From positions 15,185,338 through 15,249,337 of the forward strand of contig NC_088302.1 of assembly GCF_032854445.1 (NCBI RefSeq): a stretch of 64,000 nt of DNA, read 5' to 3'. Of the stretch, positions 24,641-36,946 are shown one piece after another. Origin of the DNA: Liolophura sinensis (lineage: Eukaryota; Mollusca; Polyplacophora; Chitonida; Chitonidae). The notes beneath the pieces are model-generated. The model searched no databases, had not been told where the DNA came from, and saw only the letters and a program-made list of their open reading frames with translations. The stretch's first letter is position 1, and each line of letters begins with the position of its first letter. A program made the translations under genes and the position numbers.

Positions 24641-27600
24641 ATTCACACAAAGATGTTGGAAAGAGGCAAAGTGTGCTTCTAGGTGAATGATTGAGATCAG
24701 CATTTAAATGATATACATAAACAATAACCATAACACTGGAAATATCGGATTAACAAATCTTCTATCGAGAAGCTGCTCTTGTATCTAGGTGTCGTATTCC
24801 GTTATACTGTCTCCCATATCAGACATGTAATCTGATGACTATCTCGTGAAATAATTGCAAAATGCAGTATATTTGGCCCTACACGAGAAAGTTGCTTCAG
24901 TTATATTGCTATCACAGCAATTCTTCAATTTATTTAACACAGTAACCTAGTTACATAGTGCCTATACATTTACTAGCTTTTGCACCTTCGTAAAGTTTGT
25001 TCAAAATAAGGACAGACGCTCAGGCTCAAAGAAAAGTACGACATTTTGGCAAAAGTACAGCTACATCTAAATAAAAATCATCAGAGCTGAGGCAGCTAAA
25101 GCAGCTAAGGCTGGATTCGAACGCGTGACAACTATGAGTGGCACTTGATGATGTCCACCGCACTCCGTCACACATTCAAGACAAACACGCAAGAAGTGTA
25201 AAACCCTTACCGTGGGTTTGTCTAAATTTATATTGAACAAAAAGAGTTACAACAATACCAAATGCTTGCTTTTGAATTTCATAAAAGCCTTACTAGATAA
25301 AAAAGAATTAGTAACAAAATACAAATCACCAGTTTGTAATGTTGTGACTATATAAACAAACGTTTCAGATAGAGTCCTTACAGGTTTTTCACAATAAGCC
25401 TGTATTATGAAACACGCAAGTCTTCTTTTCAAATTGTTTGATCAGGTTTCTAATGGCGCAGGTATTGCGCTGCATATGTTGGATGGACATGCGCACTATC
25501 TTCGCACAGAAGTATTATGCTCGGTTGTTAAATGACGTACCCAAGCCCGTTAATTGGCCGTTAATTAATGCTTCTTAAGCAAAGCGCCCTACGCTTTCGC
25601 CTGATAACGTATCTGACACGTTGCTTTAGTTTGCTGTATATATCTGAACATACAAACCTATGATTGGCACCTGTTGTTTCTGTGGATCTAAGTCGTTGTG
25701 TACCAGAGTATACTAACGGTTATCAAAAGGTATTCAATAGCGGAAATGATTGACACGTTGACACATCTGCGTGACATCAATAAAACAACCGTTAGACTCT
25801 GCAGGTGTGACTGTTCAAGCATTTCGGCTAAAGCGTAGGCGGGAACTGTAGGTAGAAAAGGTGGGCAACATGTTAAACGTGCGTAAGCCTGTTTTTAAAA
25901 ATCGCACAGATATATAAAAGCAGAATAATACATTCAAATATAAAACATAATTCAGTTTCATGATTATTATTAAAATCTAAACAATGGTGGCTTAAAAGTC
26001 ATATTTAGAATATGTAGTAGGCGTAATGGCGACTGGACCATGCAGCGTTCTGGCATATCCACCCCGTTTCATGCGTTATATCAGCAGATAATGCGATATG
26101 GAAATACGTTTTGCTTCTCACCAAAATCACATTTCGAAAACAACAGCGTATGTCCCCAAACTTGAGGGGTCAGTGTACACAAACATGACTAAAATGATCA
26201 GACTGTATAGATTCTTTAAATTATAACACTATGGAATAAATTACCTGTATCACTTTCTTATCTAACCGAACCCATTCTCACACCTCAAGAACCAAGAAAT
26301 ATAACACAAGACAGCATTGGTAGTCTAATATGAAAACATGGAAATTTAACATGTAAAAAATATCAATCTAATATTGGAAATCTAAGACTTTACATATTGT
26401 TTGAAAACTTATTCTCTGTAATGGGACAACAGATCTCTAACTTTTTGAAAGATGATTTTATATCATATTTTTATATCATATAGCAGAAGAAACTATACAT
26501 CCCAGAACGTCCTAGGTTCTCCAGTATGCAAATGTCAAATGTAACAATAAAAGTATTTGTTTTTGAAGCGCCCGATGAATGTTTTTCTGTATATTGATTA
26601 ACTTTCTTGGAGCTGCTTAACACTACATTCATCAATCAATTATTAAATAACTGTTAAAATCGTTTTTCTCACCACAACCAACACGTGAGTCAGAAAAACG
26701 CGCCATGTGGTCAATTTGACAGGCTGAGGATAAGTCAAGTGAAACCCAAATAGGAAAGAGGCTCTATCCAATTGCTGATAATTAGAAAGTCAACAGGACG
26801 GCCTCCCTTAATCGCTGTCGTCCTCGAGAGCTGGTCGAGGGCTCTAAAGGGGATTAACTCTGAGCTAAACAGCCGGTAAATCCGAAACCAGTTAGAAACC
26901 TGCTCGGCTACGTCAGGTTACCGTCCCCTAGTCGATACGAGCTCTATCTGCCATCTGGCGATCCCATTGAAATCGATTATCAATGTAAACCATAGCAGAA
27001 ATTCGACACGAGAAATTTAAAACAAACGGTGTTCGCTGAATGGCTTAGCCAGAAACATTATCTTCTGTTTATCATTCCAAAGGGGGTACCAGCAGATTTT
27101 CCAGATTTTTTTGTTGAGCGACGCAAAACATGTTGCGTGCCGTGCTTTCATCTGCGACGTATTTGCTCTACCCACTGTGACGTCGCGCTCTTGACGCTGC
27201 AGCGGAATGTCCACCGTCACTGAAATGACGTAATACGTCCCACTTCCCACTTCTGCCAGTAACCCATTGCTTCATGGATTTGTCGTCGTCAGAGCACCAG
27301 TTGTATATAAATCCGTAAAGGTGGCCATCTCAGAAGTTTATGAATACGATTCCAGACGTTGCATCCATAATAGTTAATCATGTTTTCACTGCCAACAAGA
27401 ATCTCTATAAATCGCTCAGAATGTCAGTTTATCTGTCAGACCATTCTGCACACGTATCTTCTAACCTGAGCCACGCATTCATTTAACAAGAGGCCTGTAT
27501 AACGTGCCAGACGACAGAAGGGTTTAGGTCAATTTCGTAGTATTGGGACATGCTTTTCAATTGATGACAGGACGTTCAAAACAGACAGATAATAGAAATG

Positions 27601-29649
27601 CAATACATTTTCGGCACAGCCAAGTATGGACACCATTTCGCGTGCATCCCCTTTATCAAAAAATAAAAACATTACCGTTCATAAAAGAAACGATGGCACT
27701 ATACAAAAGAATAACAAAATGATATTTCAAAACCGAACTGAAATGCACCCCTTCTCTTGGTATGGGGAGGTGGGAGGGGGGGGGGGGGGTAGATTACTCA
27801 TTATGATATGTATTATAAGATATTTATATTAGCGCTATTTATATATATCGCTTGAAAATTTTCTCACTTACTTAATTCCCATAAAGGCATTCGCATTTAT
27901 AATTAATTTTGTTGTTTCTGTAAATATTTGCTATTTTTGGTTATGATCTTAATGGCTACTGAATGATCATTTATCAATCAGTAGTTTATCTTCAATTCCT
28001 GGATGATGGACCTCTGCGGTCTAACTGGACTGACATTGAGTTTCTGGGCAAGTACTACACATACTGTGGCAAAATGTTTTTTGTGTTCCAGCAGTACACT
28101 AATTGTGTAATTTATACAACACATCCACAATGAGGTGTGTCAGTGACATTGATACATGTGCCATTTGTGATGTGCAAATTGGTAGACAGTCGTTTTAGAG
28201 AGCGGCCATACGTGAATTTGTATTTCATACGGTGTTATAGTTAGTCAATGACTATCATAGTGTTTCTTTTATATCAGTGATCAGTGTTTTTTTTATTATG
28301 AATAGAGCAAGCCGCTAAACCTTCCGAGAGTGAATAAATCCTAGATACAATAACTTTTTGCGACATTTCTCATTTTTCATTTAAACTGTTGTTAACCGTA
28401 CGAAACTTATGATTTAACACGCGCAAAAAACCAAATCAAAGAATAAACCATCCATCTTACAGCTTTGGAATCAGCAGTCCCATTTGCCTCCCTCTGAGGA
28501 ATCTGAATGAGGGCACTTTGAAGTGGGTGATGGTACATTTTCCTTGTTGCTGGACATAGATAAAAATTTAGATTTTAAAGCCTGCATCGGCTGGGTATAT
28601 TTCAGTTTTCATACTATAAAAAACGATGAAGATATATGAACCGTTTATTCTCATTTTTTTTTTCTTTTTCCATTTTTGCCGTGTAAATGTCGTTGTCAAT
28701 GCAAAATCTCACAATTAAGACGACATGATTTACGAGGAAATAATAAAGACAGCTGATTCAGGAATCTTTTGGTTAGCTGACCAAGAAAAAAATGGCATCT
28801 GATCCCCATATATGTAGATGCATACTGAATCTGTTGGATGTATAACGATACAACTATAGTGACTATTTTGATTTAATTCGGACAGGTCTATAAGCCCACT
28901 CACAAATGTTTTAGATGTATAAGCTATTGAAATTCATTAAAGCTACCGGGCAATTGAGAATTGGCTTAAACAGATTTGCTATTAGAGAAATGGTTGAGCG
29001 GAAATATTCCCAAATGCAAACAAATTAAATTTTTAGTTGTCATGCCAGTTCTGAAAAAGTCCGTGTGCCGAGCTGCAGGCTAATACCTGAAAGACTGACG
29101 ATTTCTGAGGGTTTGAGAGGGCAGCAGTTGGGTGGACTAGGTGACTCGAGTCCAAGGCAAACAGACTGCGGATAGACCGTGCTTAACTTCCCTTCTTCAG
29201 CGATCCGCGCCAATTTACCATCGATTTATTGAAGAGCTTCGTCTGGAAATTCAATTGCCATTAAGGCATTATCTCTGCCCATAAAACCAGTAACAATTTA
29301 CTCTGCTGTTGAAGACTGACTTTAGTAAGTTTTCAATCATGAAAATCTCTTAAAATTACATTTAACCTTATCTTTATCATTGGCTTGATGGGTTTTAATT
29401 GTTTAATTGGGATAATATAAGTTAGCTCAGGGGCCTAACAATAAAACCCGTGATATGTTGTGATAACAAAGAATAGGGTGCTGAGACCAATAATGTGCTG
29501 TGAGGAGGACATTTAGAGTATCAATATATCATTGTTAAGAGCCCCATCATTACGACAATTAATTGCGCAATGTTTCGGCTAATGTAAACAAAAGGTCGCA
29601 AAATTTGCCGGAAAATATTTTGTTGTCCAGTATAAACTCTTCTTGTCTT

Positions 29650-29718
29650 ATGAGAAAATAATGTTTTTACATCTGTGCGTCGAAATGGACTTTCGTATAC
29701 CAACCATTCATATACCAT
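29650..29718 (-). repeat. unclassified dispersed repeat C, copy 4 (fragment)
   Basis: Reverse complement contains GGTATACGAAAGTCCATTTC, then GACGCACAGATG, matching the core of the other copies. Only about 50 bp are clearly related. Confidence 0.55.
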
Positions 29719-30904
29719 GACATATCTGTGTATGAAAATGCAGTTATAAGTAATTTCTTATCTCATTTACACTGAAACTATTACATGAATGTCGACTCTT
29801 TGGTATATTCTTTAGCGACGTTTTGTTCTATGTACCAGCATCGTCATCAGACATATACACGGAAACATCGCTAGAGAATAAACAAAAATTTGTTGCCCTT
29901 CTAGATTCATCATTTTTCCAACTTCTTAACGTCACTAAAACAATTCACTGAAACTAATTGGCCAATTTGTTAAAAATGCTATAACTACCTTTTCAATCTC
30001 GTGTCAAATGTGATAAGAAAATATAGCAATAAAGGTACACTAATTTCTAATTTATCTGTTATTGAGAAACAAAATGACACGCGGAATGACACAAAAAGCG
30101 AACACTGCAAGCATGTTGATTTCAATTGGATCTACCCCCTTGCAATTGTTAACATGTCAAGTTCATTTTAACGGCATGGTTTTAGTGGTTATTAATGCGG
30201 CTAATTATGACATCTAATAAACTCAGACTAGTTAGTCAGAGGAACAGAAACCCTGCGAGGATAGGTCATTACCCCTGGGTAAATCAGTGTGGGGACAGAG
30301 ATTAAGGACGTATGTGCATTATGGCGACATTTCTAGTGGGATGGTCAGACCTCAGGGGGATCTCGTCACCCCCGGGGGTTTCAGGTCGGTGGTTTACACG
30401 AGAAACAAAGACAAAGCTGATTGCAACAATATTAACCAATTCCGAGGTGTCAAGTCGTTACCACCTGGGAAAAAACCATTTAAAGGCGGAGATGTTTTGT
30501 TTTAGATTGACATCCCATTCCCCCTCAATGCGCAAGCCAAGTCTGTGTAAGAATCGGAGTCGGGTATTGGTCAACAGCACTGGTCATCTAGCCAATCAGA
30601 TCTGCTTGAGGTGATCAGCACCCGATAATTTCAACCTAATTGCTTTAACCCCTATTACAGAACGAAGGTTTAAAAAGCTGGATTCCTGCGTAGTTTTGAA
30701 AGCTAAACCGAACACTCCACGGAGAAGGAAGGCACACGCACCTAACGCAATTGTTAATTTGACAGCAGATTTAGAATACAGTGATCCAGATTTCTGCAAC
30801 TCGATCATATGCTACTGCTTGAGTTAAAGGCTAAAGACGAGACTGATTAATCCAAGTAATTTTGGACTGTATTGCTCTTCTGGATTTTACTGCATCATCC
30901 AGCT

Positions 30905-31001
30905 ATGGGAGAGCGTACGAATGATGTGATGACCACCAAGAAACCCAAAACAGCCTTCACTATCGAAAGTATTCTGGGGTTAACGGATACTCAGACGAAA
31001 G
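30905..31001 (+). CDS. hbn: homeobox gene exon 1
   Basis: The ATG at 30905 is the only in-frame start before the eh1 motif. It encodes 32 codons plus one base, ending TQTKG across the splice; the donor is GAAAG|gtaaga. Confidence 0.8.
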
Positions 31002-33983
31002 GTAAGATGTATATTTGATTTTTCTGCATTATAAGGTTTCTCTTGTCTTTGTAGTGATACAAATACCTGTGCGTACATACCTAATGAAGACGACTGGAAA
31101 ATTGATTACTGGATAAAGCATTTCTTACTGAAAGTTACTAGTGTACAAAAATAGATTTGTATGCACAAATTAATTTAAGAAATCCAAAAAAAGTTTGGTT
31201 TGATGTATACAAAACGTGTATATCATTTATCATTTTTTTGGTGTAAACTTTACCACTAAATTATTAAGTGTAGATGACATGGAATGTTACTTGAATTTTC
31301 ATTTTCTTCTTCAAGAACATGTCGATTTCACTTAAATTTTAGTAACAATGAACACAACGTTAAAAAAAGAGCTCACATGCTTTTGATATTGAAGCATTTT
31401 GAAAAAGAAAGGTTAAATGATGATATCTGCTGTAGTAGAGATTTTAAAAAGTATTTATTTATTTACTTAATTGGTGCTTTACGCCACACTCAAGAATATT
31501 TCACTTGTATTCTAAAAAGTAATTTGGCTGCCATCTGTAGTTTCAGCAAATCATATAACACAGACGCACTGGATAAGCAAAATTATCAAAATTAAATGTG
31601 TTTAAATTATTTAATTTTATTAATGCAGTTGAGTAAAATATATCGTATCATAATTTATTTTCAGTAAATCCGGTGGAAAAGAAGCCTGATATAAAAGTAC
31701 AACACTGTCGTGACGATTATAGACTGATTGGATGGAATTTGGTGCAAGACAAATCTCTCACCAAAGTTACGCCGAAACGACAAACACTATCAATCGACAA
31801 GTTATACACCGGCATGAAGCAATCAAACACTCACAGGCCCAAAAGTCCACCATCTCAAAGACCACTGTCAGAGGATGAGAAATGTATGGACGTGGATAAG
31901 TTTTTAGAATCGACGCCATCTGGCGTTAAGTCCAGGAAGATTCGGCGCTGCAGGACGACGTTCACGACGTATCAGCTTCACCAATTGGAGAGAGCGTTTG
32001 AGAACACACAGTACCCAGATGTCTTCACCAGAGAGGAGCTAGCGTTGAGTTTAGACCTTAGCGAAGCCAGGATACAGGTAAGTCACCAAGGACAAATGTT
32101 TCTGGTGAATTTATTCATATACTGTTTGGGGTAACATTTTTATGGCAATGCTCTAGTAACGTATGAAAAGTTCCATTTACATATCTCTGTAACGCTTTTG
32201 TATAGCAGCCTGTACATAAGGATGGGGCTATATAACACGGAAATTCTGAAACACCCACAAGACTCAGGTTAAGGAGATGCTTATACATCTTCATTAAGGC
32301 TTCGCAAATCCAACTCTCCCATTCCAGAGTTAAAGAGATGCTTACAACATCCCCAGATCCGGGTTAAAGAAATGCTTATACATCCCCAGATTCGGGTTAA
32401 AGAAATGCTTATACATCCCCAGATTCGGGTTAAAGAAATGTTATACATCCCCAGATTCGGGTTAAAGAAATGCTTATACATCCCCAGATTCGTGCTAAAG
32501 AAACGCTTATACATCCCCAGATTCGTGCTAACGAATCCTTACACATCTCCAGATTCGAGTTAAAGAAATGCTTATACATCCCTAAATCGGGTTAATGCAA
32601 GTTTTATACTGATAGCAGAGTTCATACTGAAGGCGGTTGATGAATTATTAACAGTTTCTACTAACTAAAATCTTTAATTAACGTCATCACAGTTCAAGGT
32701 ATGCCACAAAAATGTATATGTCATAAAAGGTCCTTCAATGTGGTACTAAGTTTAAAGTCAACCTGAAAAATAAAGACAACGAATTTGAGTGACAGTAACG
32801 ACCTTTGTTTCGTCTTGCGAACATATGCAGGTGTTAAGCACACAGTTGCACCTTGTTTACGTTAATTTATTTGTTACGATTTTCTGACATCTGCCATTTC
32901 AATATCTGTTAATGAATTCTGTTTGTGCAGCTGTTAATATAGGAATTGATACAAAAAGTTAATTATCATGGTCTAATTACAACTGATACCAGTTAATTGT
33001 CCACGATTTGGGTTTCGGTTGGTCCCTGGTAGCCACAGAGGGTGGGGTGGAAGATTTTGTGATTAGGAATGGCTGGAGTAACCAGCCGGACACCCGAGGA
33101 CAAACACTTCAGAGGCGGGGTGATGAGTACTCCTGGAGCGTTTTGTGCGTGGCCTGTTTGTTTTAAGATTTTTTATGAAATAGGCGATTATTGATAAACA
33201 CTGGAGCGGGTGTGTGCTGTAGATTATGACACTTTGGCACGCCCCCTTTATGGACAGGGCGCCGAATGGGGTATTCACTTTAACACTGAAAATAGCAAAG
33301 TTATACTTTCACATATATACACGCAACGTTCAACGCTTTCCTTAAGCACAAGTCAAGTTTATAAAAAAAAAAATTAATAACAAATTATAGGTGATTATTT
33401 TAATGAAAGTTCATTAAGTCAGCTGAAGGATTTCAGTAAGATGGAAATGGATTAAACAACTAAATACCTGTTGCTTAGCACACTAAACACCACTTAATTC
33501 CTGTCAAATTGTGCAAAGGTTACCTGTCCAGATTATATCAGCTTCAGGCAGGTATGCCCCATTAAGGTGACAAGTGTACTTCAGACCAATTATCTCATCA
33601 TATAGTTAACATTTTCATGAGTCGTCTAAATGATTTTATTTCCTATTGCCAATAATAATTTTAATTTTTACTTTCAGGTGTGGTTTCAGAACAGACGAGC
33701 CAAATGGAGAAAGCAAGATAAATTTGTCACTGAGCGTTCTCCTCACCTGCTGGAAGATCAGCCAATCACAGCCCCCGTTACATGTGCCTCGCCGTCTTCA
33801 AGTCACATGACCAGTCCAGAACAACTCACGCTGTGGATGGGTCAGTACCCACCAATGGCGGCCGCCTCCCCATTGTTTATATACCCGAGTCTCTTCCCTT
33901 CGTCTCCATCAGGCCCTTCACAGGGATCTTACACCCTCTGTCGTCTTTCCCCAAGAGGGCTTCTCTCCATGGATGTACGGTGA
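30905..33983 (+). CDS. hbn: paired-like (Q50) homeobox transcription factor, homeobrain type
   Basis: Exons 30905-31001, 31665-32077 and 33678-33983 splice in phase to 271 residues. An N-terminal eh1/octapeptide, FTIESIL at 18-24, predicts Groucho-type co-repression. The homeodomain is at 125-184: [20 protein letters not shown], then a [20 protein letters not shown] segment and [12 protein letters not shown]. Gln at homeodomain position 50 and an intron between positions 46 and 47 are typical of paired-like genes. No paired domain is present. [11 protein letters not shown] and [11 protein letters not shown] fit homeobrain better than Arx (YQLEELERAF, LDLTEARVQ), Rx or Otp, judged from memory. 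Homeobrain is expressed in anterior brain of several phyla. No C-terminal OAR motif is seen. In the +1 frame the last exon also offers [11 protein letters not shown] ending at 33996, so a C-terminal frame error cannot be excluded. Confidence 0.85.
31446..31513 (-). mobile_element. SINE family A, 3' fragment
   Basis: TTTATTTATTTACTTAATTG, then GTGCTTTACGCCACACTCAA and GAATATTTCACTTGTAT. It lies in homeobox intron 1, about 150 bp upstream of exon 2. Confidence 0.8.
31665..32077 (+). CDS. hbn: homeobox gene exon 2
   Basis: The acceptor is attttcag and the donor ATACAG|gtaagt. It encodes residues 33-170: a linker rich in Lys/Ser/Pro, then homeodomain positions 1-46. Confidence 0.9.
32265..32620. 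repeat. 33-bp minisatellite, about 9-10 copies
   Basis: The unit is CATCCCCAGATTCGGGTTAA, then AGAAATGCTTATA. Outer copies are diverged. It lies in homeobox intron 2. As 33 is a multiple of three it yields spurious repetitive open frames on both strands. Confidence 0.93.
32621..33677. other. rest of homeobox intron 2
   Basis: Non-repetitive intron sequence; I see nothing coding in it. A GC-rich patch at about 33010-33290 stands out from AT-rich surroundings. Confidence 0.5.
33678..33983 (+). CDS. hbn: homeobox gene exon 3 (terminal)
   Basis: The acceptor is actttcag. It begins [20 protein letters not shown] (homeodomain positions 47 on), then a Ser/Pro-rich tail ending LSMDVR and TGA. A second frame stays open to 33996 with [20 protein letters not shown]. 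Confidence 0.88.
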   Translation: MWFQNRRAKWRKQDKFVTERSPHLLEDQPITAPVTCASPSSSHMTSPEQLTLWMGQYPPMAAASPLFIYPSLFPSSPSGPSQGSYTLCRLSPRGLLSMDVR

Positions 33984-34985
33984 TGACAGTATTTAACAGT
34001 TTGGAGAACCTTTAAAACGGCGCCTCTAGTGAGAGTAACTTGATACAGAAATCGTCCAACTACTGAAATCGTGAATTTCAAATATGGCGATTGTTTGAGG
34101 CGGCATTCATATGGATGCTCTCAGCCAATCCCTGACCGGAAGTTCCCAGAGAACACTAGGCAGCGGAAGTACCTGAAAGCCTCTCTGTAATCGGTCTAAT
34201 TTCTATTTCGTGTATGTTTACGCAGGCCCACTAGTATACTTTTATATGCCTTACATCGGGTATGTTGTAAAAACATTTATGCATTCGACAGTGTTAACTC
34301 CATGTTAACTGACGTATCTTTCGTAAAGAATCGTCCATTGTCAGCGTGGTAGAACTGTGGGTCTGGAGAGCGTTACAGAGAATTGTGTCGTTGTGTCACT
34401 TCAAATTTCCCCAGATGTGACTCGAGTCTTTATTATTGGACAGGCGCTATGTTCGTGACAACCGTGCTGTCTGTTATTCACCAACCTTCGCGTATTTTGT
34501 TTATTTCTCACCTTTTCGGAGACTGGAAAGTTATTTTTGGCCCGTAAATCGTATTTATATTGCCTTAGTGAAAGGCAATCAAAATGGGTGACAAATTTGA
34601 ACATAAGAACTTAAAGCAGTAGTATTTGTTGCCATTGCCCAATGCAGTTCTTGGTGTAAGTGTAAAATGGGTATATTTTATCTGTTATATAAGTTTACTC
34701 ATGTTGAATGTAAAGTGCTATATTCTAAATGTTCTGATTACCATCTCGATATGTAGATATGTTCAAATGCCTAGAGGATGATGTGTAATACATATATCAG
34801 TAAGGGTTGAATCCAGCCAAACCACTTTAGTGCAAAGCAAACATCTAGAAACAGTTGCTGTTTGACCATCATTAAAATGGAACCCAAAGGAAAGCTTGGA
34901 ACCCGAACATTATTATTATTATTGTGTATTCGGGTTGTACCTTGTTCTGCTAAAATTAACTACCGATGTGGACGTTATAATTAAC

Positions 34986-34991
34986 AATAAA
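34986..34991 (+). terminator. candidate polyadenylation signal for the homeobox gene
   Basis: AATAAA about 1 kb after the homeobox stop codon, the first canonical hexamer I found on this strand. Confidence 0.35.
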
Positions 34992-35187
34992 TTGAATTTA
35001 AAAAGATCAGTTGAAATTTTTGCCTTAATCATCATTGTTACATTTTTTTTTATAATATCCTTCTAGTCATGCAAGGACTGCAACTTACTATTCACGACAT
35101 AGTACACAAGTCGCCATATTTAGCCATATTGGAGCCATTCCCCACCCCCCACCCCCACCCCCACCTCCCGTGGCCTAGAAAGGTGCC

Positions 35188-35384
35188 AATGCGGCGCAAT
35201 GATCCAGGAGCCTCATTTTTGCTTCCTCTCTGGTCGTACATGAGAAAGGCTGCCAGCAAAATGTGGATGACCATAAGTTTCCTCCGGACTCTGCCCAGCT
35301 TCCTCCCAGCATAATGCTGGGCGCCGTCGTATAAGTGCGGTATTCTTGAGGACGGCTTTAAACACCTATCAAATAAATAAGTAA
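35188..35384 (+). mobile_element. SINE family A, nearly full copy
   Basis: Starts GCGGCGCAATGATCCAGGAG and runs through CTCTGGTCGTACATGAGAAA, GTTTCCTCCGGACTCTGCCC and GCCGTCGTATAAGTGCGGTA to an AAATAAATAAG tail. Confidence 0.88.
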
Positions 35385-35924
35385 ATGTTTGGGATATTCA
35401 TTCAAACTCAGTTAAGCGTTACATAACTTAGCCGTTTCCACGTCAGGCGGACCTTACATATCAAACGCCTTTTTTAAGTTTCTTAAATTTTACACGCAAT
35501 ATAGAATTCTCCAGGGTGTCCCACCTAAGAGCATTTGTCCTGTTTGCTGTGTGGCGATTTCAATCTGTGTCAGAAGTTATTTCATGTAATACGAAAGATA
35601 GTGTGCCTAGTAGGTTTCGCCAAGTGCTCCCACTGTTTTTTAAATTTTGCAATGAAAACAGTTCTCTTGTCAGTTAATGTGGAGGAAGTGTGCATTTTGC
35701 TTCATAATTGTGTCAAACTGTACATAACATGGGGTCTAGGAATGAATATGCCTAGCGTTGGTAAAATGACGGCGCTGGTCGATTGCCCCGAGGGATCTAA
35801 GCTCTTATGCGTTTTGATTAACGATAATTTGATGCTTGAGTGCATGATTTAAATTCTGATTAAATTCGACTTTTAGGTGTCATTAAAAACTGCTTCTCTT
35901 TGCATGAAATTCAATTCGTCCTAA

Positions 35925-36075
35925 TTTCTTACATACTTTATATACGTTCTTAGTTCTTAGGTGGTTCTTTTCAGAACATTGTTTTCAAAATTGTTGTCGC
36001 GACTGAACGTACGTCTATGGTGGTTGACGATTAGTATAAGAATATCTGTTCTGACGCCTAGATTTATCAAATACT
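35925..36075 (+). repeat. unclassified dispersed repeat C, copy 5
   Basis: TTACATACTTTATATACGTT, then CTTAGTTCTTAGGTGG and GTATAAGAATATCTGTTCTG, then ACGCCTAGATT, align with the copy at 5505-5690. Confidence 0.65.
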
Positions 36076-36783
36076 CTCTGCCAGGGAGTTTAATCCAGCT
36101 ATGTACGGTATACTTTTTGCCGTTCATATCATTTTAACATTGTCGAGATCATGGTGCAGTGCGGGGGTTCACACTGACTCCACGTCAAAACCACGTGTCT
36201 TCTCACACTTTTGTGATAATTTGACGGTCAGATCTATCCTGCACGTGAAACGAAAATAAACATGAAAAGATATCTCTCAAATAACTAAGCCAACAAATAA
36301 ATGGACTAGTCAACAGCATCAACAACAACGGCAGATCAACGTTGTTGAGTACCATTACATTGAACAAAAATCTGTGGTTTCAAGTTGTTTTATTCCAAAA
36401 AACAGAATTACAGGATCAAAATCTAAGCACCGTATTTAAGTAAAATTATTCAAATATCCGATTAAGCAATTTCAGTAACACTTCTTTGGCATTTAAACAT
36501 GTTATGTTATGAGAATTATGAAAAATCCATAATGCTTTAGGTTAAAATTAAAACTACTACCAGTTTACCTGCACCAGGCAGGTAATTACCATATAATTAA
36601 AACACACACGAATAACCTGTTAGGGTTGGATTAAATTCTTACTCGTTATCTTGGTAACTCATAATCTTCTGTGTTATTCCTTTACTCTTACAGTGCGTTG
36701 GAACAAAACCCTACAGCATTTTGGTAAATTTAAATTCACTATATGATCATTGACGTGGATTTTACCGCGGCATGTTTGTGAAT

Positions 36784-36789
36784 TTTATT
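36784..36789 (-). terminator. polyadenylation signal of the thrombospondin gene
   Basis: AATAAA on the minus strand (TTTATT on +) lies only 27 bases past the stop codon. If used, the 3' UTR would be very short; a further site may exist to the left. Confidence 0.5.
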
Positions 36790-36815
36790 CAGCAGTTCTT
36801 CTCGCCGGCAAGGAA

Positions 36816-36946
36816 TCATTTGAACTCTTCATCGTAGTCCACTGGGCCATAGTCCGGCTGGGGCAGGGGACCGTAGTCTGGCGGCTGACCGCCTTCAGGC
36901 CCGGGAATAAGGGGGTCTTCCTCCAACAAGCCGGGCGGGATGAAAT
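36816..36946 (-). CDS. thrombospondin exon 24 (terminal)
   Basis: The acceptor is cttgccag. It encodes [20 protein letters not shown], then [20 protein letters not shown], ending EFK and TGA. The acidic tail with three Tyr-Gly/Tyr-Asp motifs has no counterpart in vertebrate TSPs that I recall. Confidence 0.88.

Larger units (their letters stand above)
19824..30904. other. long gene-free interval between FATP and the homeobox gene
   Basis: Eleven kilobases with no exon I can support. It holds short tandem repeats (20345-20384, 20800-20900), SINE A pieces (21690-21792, 22458-22545), repeat C copies (24515-24640, 29650-29718) and a poly-G run (27774-27788). GC-richer non-repetitive islands at about 26690-27000, 29040-29290 and 30230-30620 are candidate cis-regulatory DNA for the homeobox gene (inference only). 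Confidence 0.6.
33984..36783. other. intergenic region between the homeobox and thrombospondin genes (convergent)
   Basis: Contains the homeobox 3' UTR, a SINE A copy (35188-35384) and a repeat C copy (35925-36075). The remaining AT-rich sequence shows no supported exon. The two genes point toward each other, so both 3' ends lie here. Confidence 0.6.

Noticed and set aside
32281-32563. Repetitive open frames on both strands in the homeobox intron
   Set aside because: By-product of a 33-bp minisatellite lying wholly in an intron.
35535-35852. 105-codon Cys-rich open frame
   Set aside because: No family resemblance, signal peptide or regular cysteine spacing; probably chance in AT-rich DNA.
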